Source: JBCAWW01 sp039024315
GTDB lineage: Bacteria; Bacteroidota; Bacteroidia; J057
DNA: 35,945 nt
NCBI GenBank assembly: GCA_039024315.1
Contig: JBCCQN010000068.1
Span: forward strand, 1-35,945
Direction: 5' to 3'
Positions 31,437 through 35,945 of the stretch are shown one piece after another. The notes under the pieces were generated by a model, which was not told the DNA's origin, searched no databases, and saw only the letters and a list, made by a program, of their open reading frames with translations. Position 1 is the stretch's first letter. Every line of letters starts with the position of its first letter. The translations under genes and the position numbers were made by a program.

Positions 31437-33398
31437 TCAATAAGATAGCAAACGTAAGGCATTTAGTACTACTAGTAGAGTAGAGCCCTCGTGAAGCAAT
31501 ACCGCGGGCCCCATGCTAAGCACTTCTAGTAAGGTCATAGGTACTAAGATGGCAATCATGCCTAAACTGATGATGAGATTTTGGCGAATGATTTTTTTGC
31601 TCATACGACTCAATCCAATAGCAAATGGGAGCTTAAGCAAGTTGTCGCTCATGAGCGCAATATCGGCAGTTTCGAGGGCTACATCTGAACCTGCTGCTCC
31701 CATGGCGATACTGACATTACTGCTAGCCATGGCAGGCGCATCATTGACACCATCTCCGATCATGGCCACGCAAGCCCGCTCGGCTTTGATGGCTTGGATC
31801 GCTTCCACTTTGTCTTGCGGGAGTAAATTGCCCTTAACTGTATCTAGACCGATTTTTTGTGCTGTAGCATTTGCTACCTGCTGATTGTCGCCAGTAAGCA
31901 TGATAACCTCCATGATTCCTAATTGGCTAAGTTGCTTGAGGGCTTCTTTGGCAGCAGGTCGGGGGAGATCCATCAATCCTAAGATACCAAGGTAGCGTTC
32001 GCCCTGACGGACAATAATACTGGTATTGCCTTTTGCCTCGCAAGTTCGGAGGGCAGATAATAAAGAGTCAGGTAGGGCGGTGCTTAAATGCGCTTCAAAC
32101 AATTCTCTATTGCCTATCCAGACCTCTTGTTGTTGGACGATCGCGCGGACGCCTCTGCCGGTGATAGATTCTAAGCTCTCTACCCCCAAATTTTCTGCTG
32201 GAGGGAGCAGGTCTTGGGCGCCTTTAACTACGGCATCGGCAAGCGGGTGATCACTAAAGCGCTCTACTGTTAGGGCAATTTGTAGCAGCTCTTCCTTTGT
32301 CCCTTCAAGGACGATTATATCATTCAATTTGGGCTTCCCCTCTGTTAGCGTTCCAGTTTTGTCCATCGCCAAGACGCTTACATTGCCCAATTCTTCCAAG
32401 GGGCGGCCTCCTTTGATCAGGACACCCGCTCTCGCTGCTCTTCCTATCCCGCTCAACACCGCACTAGGCGTCGAAAGTGCAAGGGCACAAGGACTTGCTG
32501 CCACCAATACCGCCATAGCGCGATAGAAGCTATCCCTAAAAGGTTCGTCTAAAACCAAAAAGGCAAAATTGAGGAGGAGCACTAGTCCAAGAATAGCGGG
32601 TACATAGTATTTTTCAATGCGGTCTGTGAGCTGCTGAGTAGGTGATTTTTGATTTTCTGCCTCCCGAACGAGTTGAATAAGCTTAGCCAAGGTAGAGTCT
32701 TGGGCTTTGCGCTGTACTAAGACTTCGAGGGTTGCCTTACCATTAAAGGTACCCGCAAATACACGATGAGTGGGACTTAGTTTATCTAGGCTAGGTAGTT
32801 GACTAAGCGTTCCCCGCCAGGGGGCCTTATCGACTGGAATACTCTCACCCGTAATAGCGGCTTGATTGACACTACTGTGTCCTTTGACAACTAAGCCATC
32901 CGCCGGAATCATCGTATTGGGTTTGACCAGAATCTGATCCCACAGCTGCAGTTTTTCGACTGCGATCTCTTGTTGATTTTTGGCGAGGATGGCGGTTTGA
33001 GGGCTCAGCTTAGCAAGATCCTCGATAGATTTTTGGGCTTTTTCCATCGCATAGTGCTCCAAGCCATGACCGAGGCTGAACAAAAACAATAAAAGTGCTC
33101 CTTCGGCCCATTCACCTAAAATACCAGCCCCAACCGCTGCAAATAGCATCAAAAAATCGATATCAAATTTCCCTGCTTTGAGGGATTCCCAAGCATCGAA
33201 AAGGGTGAAAAAGCCGCCAAAAAGATAGGCAAGCAGGTAAAATGCTAAAATCAGTAAAAAGGGGATAGTGGCAAGAAAAGATAAACTAAAACCCAATGCT
33301 AAAGCCAGCCCACAAATGCTGGCAAACCAGAGTTCGGTGCGTTCGTTGAAAATAAAGAGCCAAGGTGCAGGTATGGTGTTGGTATGAGATTGACACAC
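31437..33398 (-). CDS. P1B-type metal ATPase with SPC motif (P1B-4-like)
   Basis: This 653-aa transporter has the standard P-type machinery: TGES actuator loop, Asp346 in DKTGTLTEGKP, HP-like DHPLADAVVKGA, MLTGDN and GDGVNDAPA. The membrane metal motif is AASPCALAL (Ser302-Pro-Cys304), not CPC, and the last helix region has HEGST. The SPC plus HEGG/S-T combination defines the P1B-4 group (CoaT, CtpD, PfeT), which exports Co2+, Fe2+ or related metals. There is no N-terminal heavy-metal-binding domain. The start is GTG at 33398 (no ATG in range), four bases after a long inverted repeat. No metal regulator is adjacent. Confidence 0.88.
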   Translation of the reverse strand: MCQSHTNTIPAPWLFIFNERTELWFASICGLALALGFSLSFLATIPFLLILAFYLLAYLFGGFFTLFDAWESLKAGKFDIDFLMLFAAVGAGILGEWAEGALLLFLFSLGHGLEHYAMEKAQKSIEDLAKLSPQTAILAKNQQEIAVEKLQLWDQILVKPNTMIPADGLVVKGHSSVNQAAITGESIPVDKAPWRGTLSQLPSLDKLSPTHRVFAGTFNGKATLEVLVQRKAQDSTLAKLIQLVREAENQKSPTQQLTDRIEKYYVPAILGLVLLLNFAFLVLDEPFRDSFYRAMAVLVAASPCALALSTPSAVLSGIGRAARAGVLIKGGRPLEELGNVSVLAMDKTGTLTEGKPKLNDIIVLEGTKEELLQIALTVERFSDHPLADAVVKGAQDLLPPAENLGVESLESITGRGVRAIVQQQEVWIGNRELFEAHLSTALPDSLLSALRTCEAKGNTSIIVRQGERYLGILGLMDLPRPAAKEALKQLSQLGIMEVIMLTGDNQQVANATAQKIGLDTVKGNLLPQDKVEAIQAIKAERACVAMIGDGVNDAPAMASSNVSIAMGAAGSDVALETADIALMSDNLLKLPFAIGLSRMSKKIIRQNLIISLGMIAILVPMTLLEVLSMGPAVLLHEGSTLLVVLNALRLLSY

Positions 33399-33401
33399 AA
33401 T

Positions 33402-33447
33402 AAAAATTGCCTTTGAATTTGCAGCTCATTTGCAAATTCAAAGGCAA
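33402..33447 (-). terminator. Long perfect inverted repeat ahead of the metal ATPase
   Basis: Two exact 17-bp arms, TTGCCTTTGAATTTGCA (33407-33423) and its complement (33431-33447), flank seven bases. Read on the minus strand, TTTTT follows (33406-33402), so it can terminate the upstream cohesin gene. It lies only four bases before the ATPase GTG, so it could also control that gene. Confidence 0.75.
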
Positions 33448-33492
33448 GCGCCAGATTAAAAAATCTATCTAGAATGATTCTAACATAGTAAT

Positions 33493-34569
33493 TTACTCAA
33501 GGATTAAGAGTTGCTGTGTGCTCTTTCCCCTAGTATTACTCACTTTGAGCACATAGGAGCCGCGTGGGAGTGCAGAAACATCCAAAATATAATCTGTGAT
33601 CAATTCATTGCCTTGGACCAAAATTGATTTTTGTAAGCGTCCATCGATGCTAAATACCTGAATACGGAAGTCTTGGTCTAGCTCATCCCAGTTTTTCAGA
33701 CGAAGATGCGTTTGATTTTGACTAGGATTAGGATAAGCACTTAGCCAATTACTTTCGACTTGCTGGCTGCTGAGCTCGACTACATCCGTTAAAGTCGAAG
33801 AACCATCAAAATCTACCTGCTTTAGGCGATAAAAAAGTTTGCTAGCAGTAATTTGATCATCAAACTCATAGTAAGTATGTTCTTGGGTGTTGCCGGCTCC
33901 TTTGATGGTGCCAATGGGATAGAAATCTTCCCCATTCTCGCTTTTCTGAATCTCGAAATAATCATTGTTCGCTTCACTAGCAGTGATCCATTCTAGCTTG
34001 GCCATTTCATTTTGGGTGGTAGCCTGAAAGTCTAGCATTTCTACCGGAAAGCCACTACCTACCCCTACGGTACCCGGATTGACGGTGGGAGCAGGGAATG
34101 GATTAGATGTGCCAACTGTCGCTGTGGATGAATAACCGAGTGCAGTCTCTGAACCATCGATAAAGAGGTTAGTAATCGTACCATTAGCTGCATTTGGATC
34201 GATTTGGAAATCAACTGTCAACACAGCGTCTCCATCATTAGCGCTGGTCCCCGTAGCGAAGAAATCTGCCCACAAAAAAGTGAGTTTATTTTCCGGCATA
34301 GTCCCACCGCCCGAAATAGGTGGGTTGATCGCATTTGCAATACCAGGGGCAGGGCTAGTGGCACCGAGATAAGAAAGGACATTGTCATCCCAATTAAGTG
34401 TGCCCTGATAGTTCAGGATTTGAGTGAAGTTTTCGACGCTGATCTCAACGGTAATGATCGTTCCAGCAAGCCCACTGTTGGGAACCACATTGAAGGTTAG
34501 GTTTTGGGCATTGAGTGTGCTCATGGCTAGTAATCCAGCCATTAAGCTGAGTAAAGTTCGGATTCTCAT
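33493..34569 (-). CDS. Cohesin-domain surface protein with T9SS sorting domain
   Basis: From ATG 34569 (MRIRTLLSLMAGLLAMSTLNAQ) the product is 358 aa with a clear signal peptide. A longer frame to 34617 would run through the terminator hairpin of the upstream gene. Residues about 22-175 form a cohesin domain: FNVVPNSGLAGTIITVEISV, LNYQGTLNWDDNVLSYLGA, LTFLWADFF and AVLTVDFQIDP. The linker (FPVEMLDFQATTQNEMAKLE, NNDYFEIQKSENG, FYRLKQVDFDG) matches that of the lectin protein at 18799. It ends with a T9SS domain (LSAYPNPSQNQTHLRL, LPRGSYVLKVSN). It should be cell-surface or secreted and could bind a dockerin-bearing partner. Confidence 0.83.
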   Translation of the reverse strand: MRIRTLLSLMAGLLAMSTLNAQNLTFNVVPNSGLAGTIITVEISVENFTQILNYQGTLNWDDNVLSYLGATSPAPGIANAINPPISGGGTMPENKLTFLWADFFATGTSANDGDAVLTVDFQIDPNAANGTITNLFIDGSETALGYSSTATVGTSNPFPAPTVNPGTVGVGSGFPVEMLDFQATTQNEMAKLEWITASEANNDYFEIQKSENGEDFYPIGTIKGAGNTQEHTYYEFDDQITASKLFYRLKQVDFDGSSTLTDVVELSSQQVESNWLSAYPNPSQNQTHLRLKNWDELDQDFRIQVFSIDGRLQKSILVQGNELITDYILDVSALPRGSYVLKVSNTRGKSTQQLLILE

Positions 34570-34613
34570 AATTGGTGTTATTTGGTAGGTAGAAATTATA
34601 TGAGGAAAAGAGA

Positions 34614-34641
34614 TCAAGCTGAGCTCGAAAGATCAGCTTGA
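34614..34641 (-). terminator. Terminator behind the dockerin/cohesin gene
   Basis: TCAAGCTGA (34614-34622) pairs perfectly with TCAGCTTGA (34633-34641) around ten bases. On the minus strand it is followed by a T/C-rich tract (TCTCTTTTCC). It lies 15 bp after the stop at 34656. Confidence 0.65.
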
Positions 34642-34655
34642 CCCTTATTTGAACC

Positions 34656-35945
34656 TTATTGAGCGTTACGTTGCATCTGAATAGTACCATTGAAATCAGC
34701 TGAAGTCATGCGTGCGTAATAAACGCCGGCACTGACTTGCATACCGCTTTCATTGGTGCCATCCCAGCGGATTTGATGTTTACCTTGTGGGTACACGCCA
34801 ACGAATGTCTTAATTACCTGACCGAGATTATTGTAGATCTCGATTTTGACTTCATTGTTAGCCGGTAATTCGAAGGCGATATTGGTAAAGCGATCAAACG
34901 GATTCGGCATGTTTTGGTATAAACCAAAACCCTGATTGTCTGCAGGATCCAAAGAAGTGGTTCCACCCAGCGTGATCGTTGCAGGAGAGCTGAGGATGTC
35001 AAGCAGCTGTAGGTTGTCATTATAAGCCTCGCTCTGCGTCAGGAATGAGTTGATAGAGAAGCTAGAAGATCCTGTTTCTTGGCCAATTACTTTGAAGTGT
35101 AACTCAAATACTTCAGTACCATCATCTAAGCTAATCGCTTGGGCCGCGACATCATTCCAACTAGCGGTCAAATGTCCATTACTGACCTCTTGCTCTCCAA
35201 AGACTGTCTGCAGGTTTTTATTTACCACTGCGTGGAACGCTAATACGCTTGGATCCCAACTCATAGTAAACTGATAACCAGTTACATTACTGAAGTCTTT
35301 GACACTCACAGGAATAACGATTTCCTCTCCGACACTGGCGCTTAGGTCAGGCATCTGGAAGGTAATGTCATCAACCGCTCCGGTTTTGTTACCGATGATA
35401 TCCCAGCTATTGTCAACATCCCCTAGCTTCATACCGATAAAGTCTTGATCTACCAGTGGGTTGATCGGGTTATATACTCTACCAGTATCGTAGGCGATAG
35501 GAGAGAATGGGATTGGATATACTGCATCACTTGGTACAAAGGCCCAAAGACGAGCACCGTCGCCAGGTAGATTTGATCCTCCTGGTTCTGGGAAGGCCTG
35601 ACGGATCTGTAGAATCAACTGACGGATAAAGGTGATATCCAAGCCTTCGACTAAGCCATTGTAATTGACATCGGCGGCGATGTTTTTGTAGGGAGAGTTG
35701 AGGGGAGTGATCCCTAAAATCTGACGCTGAATGAAGATGATATCTAGTGTATTGACGCCTTGGTCAACGTCAAGGTCATTGTTTTTGAAGGCACCAATTT
35801 CGTTCGCACCACAGCGGGTAAAGTTGAAATCGTAGCCTGGGCTACCTAATTGCTCAGGTGGATTATCATCCCCAGACATTTTGAAGGTTACGCCATTGAT
35901 GACCGTACCGACTTCAGTAACTGCTTTACCTATAATATTGGTAGC
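34656..35945 (-). CDS. Large surface protein with dockerin-like repeats, cohesin domain and T9SS signal (3' part)
   Basis: The gene runs off the right edge: the frame is open to base 35945 with KAVTEVGTVINGV upstream of the first ATG at 35879. In order it has two dockerin-like EF-hand repeats (DLDVDQGVNTLDIIFIQRQI and DVNYNGLVEGLDITFIRQLI), a Saprospiria-type segment (LWAFVPSDAVYPIPFSPI...FIGMKLGDVDNSW), a cohesin domain (FQMPDLSASVGEEIVIPVSV, YQFTMSWDPSVLAFHAVV) and a T9SS domain (YQNMPNPFDRFTNIAFELP, VSAGVYYARMTS). It is probably the end of a very large adhesin or matrix protein. Having both dockerin and cohesin modules in one chain may allow self-assembly. Confidence 0.82.
   Translation of the reverse strand, partial: ATNIIGKAVTEVGTVINGVTFKMSGDDNPPEQLGSPGYDFNFTRCGANEIGAFKNNDLDVDQGVNTLDIIFIQRQILGITPLNSPYKNIAADVNYNGLVEGLDITFIRQLILQIRQAFPEPGGSNLPGDGARLWAFVPSDAVYPIPFSPIAYDTGRVYNPINPLVDQDFIGMKLGDVDNSWDIIGNKTGAVDDITFQMPDLSASVGEEIVIPVSVKDFSNVTGYQFTMSWDPSVLAFHAVVNKNLQTVFGEQEVSNGHLTASWNDVAAQAISLDDGTEVFELHFKVIGQETGSSSFSINSFLTQSEAYNDNLQLLDILSSPATITLGGTTSLDPADNQGFGLYQNMPNPFDRFTNIAFELPANNEVKIEIYNNLGQVIKTFVGVYPQGKHQIRWDGTNESGMQVSAGVYYARMTSADFNGTIQMQRNAQ

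Noticed and set aside
1..35945. CRISPR arrays, tRNA or rRNA genes, integrases, prophage or defence systems.
   Set aside because: No evenly spaced identical repeats, no tRNA T-loop signatures and no recombinase, Cas or restriction motifs were seen on either strand.

Overview
The window looks like a chromosomal segment of a marine or freshwater Bacteroidota, most likely of the Saprospiria/Lewinella type. Five genes carry type IX secretion (T9SS) C-terminal sorting domains. There is a bacillithiol-pathway gene (bshC), a CruF-like carotenoid gene and a lineage-style split arrangement of histidine genes. Several intergenic regions contain the Bacteroidota promoter pattern (TTTG or TTG, about 17-20 nt, TAnnTTTG). 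The taxonomic placement is inference from gene content; no rRNA is present.

Layout. 1-5.4 kb: the 3' end of bshC, then a tight plus-strand run of a PspC-domain membrane protein, a YwqK/MORN-repeat lipoprotein, a 72-aa unknown and ftsE, followed by a PAS histidine kinase and a convergent small lipoprotein. 5.5-10.2 kb: tsaD, a small helical protein and a 1070-aa UvrD-type helicase with a C-terminal PD-(D/E)XK nuclease domain (AddA/RecB-like). 10.2-16.1 kb: the histidine operon, with a promoter, a His-rich leader peptide that I call hisL and a candidate attenuator ahead of hisG-hisD-hisC-hisB. An HD-domain gene on the opposite strand separates hisB from hisH. hisA, hisF and hisI are absent from the window. 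16.1-18.6 kb: a carotenoid hydratase-like membrane protein, an outer-membrane beta-barrel, a secreted protein and a one-domain asparaginase-like protein. 18.8-29.2 kb: cell-surface and envelope genes (an L-type lectin T9SS protein, a LolC/E-type permease, a NamZ-type muramidase, a GT2 glycosyltransferase, a nucleotide-sugar epimerase, an SGNH-like T9SS protein, a beta-barrel remnant, and an FG-GAP T9SS protein broken by a frameshift). 29.3-30.5 kb: one small unknown gene followed by about 800 bp with no convincing protein gene. 30.5-35.9 kb (minus strand): a Tat-exported TIM-barrel isomerase/epimerase, an SPC-type (P1B-4) metal ATPase, and two cohesin-domain T9SS proteins. The last runs off the window and also carries dockerin-like repeats.

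Most interesting non-coding content: (1) a His leader peptide with mutually exclusive hairpins before hisG; (2) at 29.94-30.25 kb, an apparently free-standing unit of promoter, several hairpins and a strong terminator, which suggests an undescribed RNA of about 280 nt; (3) two diverged copies (about 78% identical over 90 columns) of a structured element at 20.4 kb and 30.4 kb whose terminal arms still pair; (4) a dispersed palindromic motif family (core GCGTTCYGCGMAGCRG) in intergenic inverted pairs and in coding sequence, resembling REP/REPIN elements; (5) perfect inverted repeats before the kinase (26 bp) and the metal ATPase (17-bp arms).
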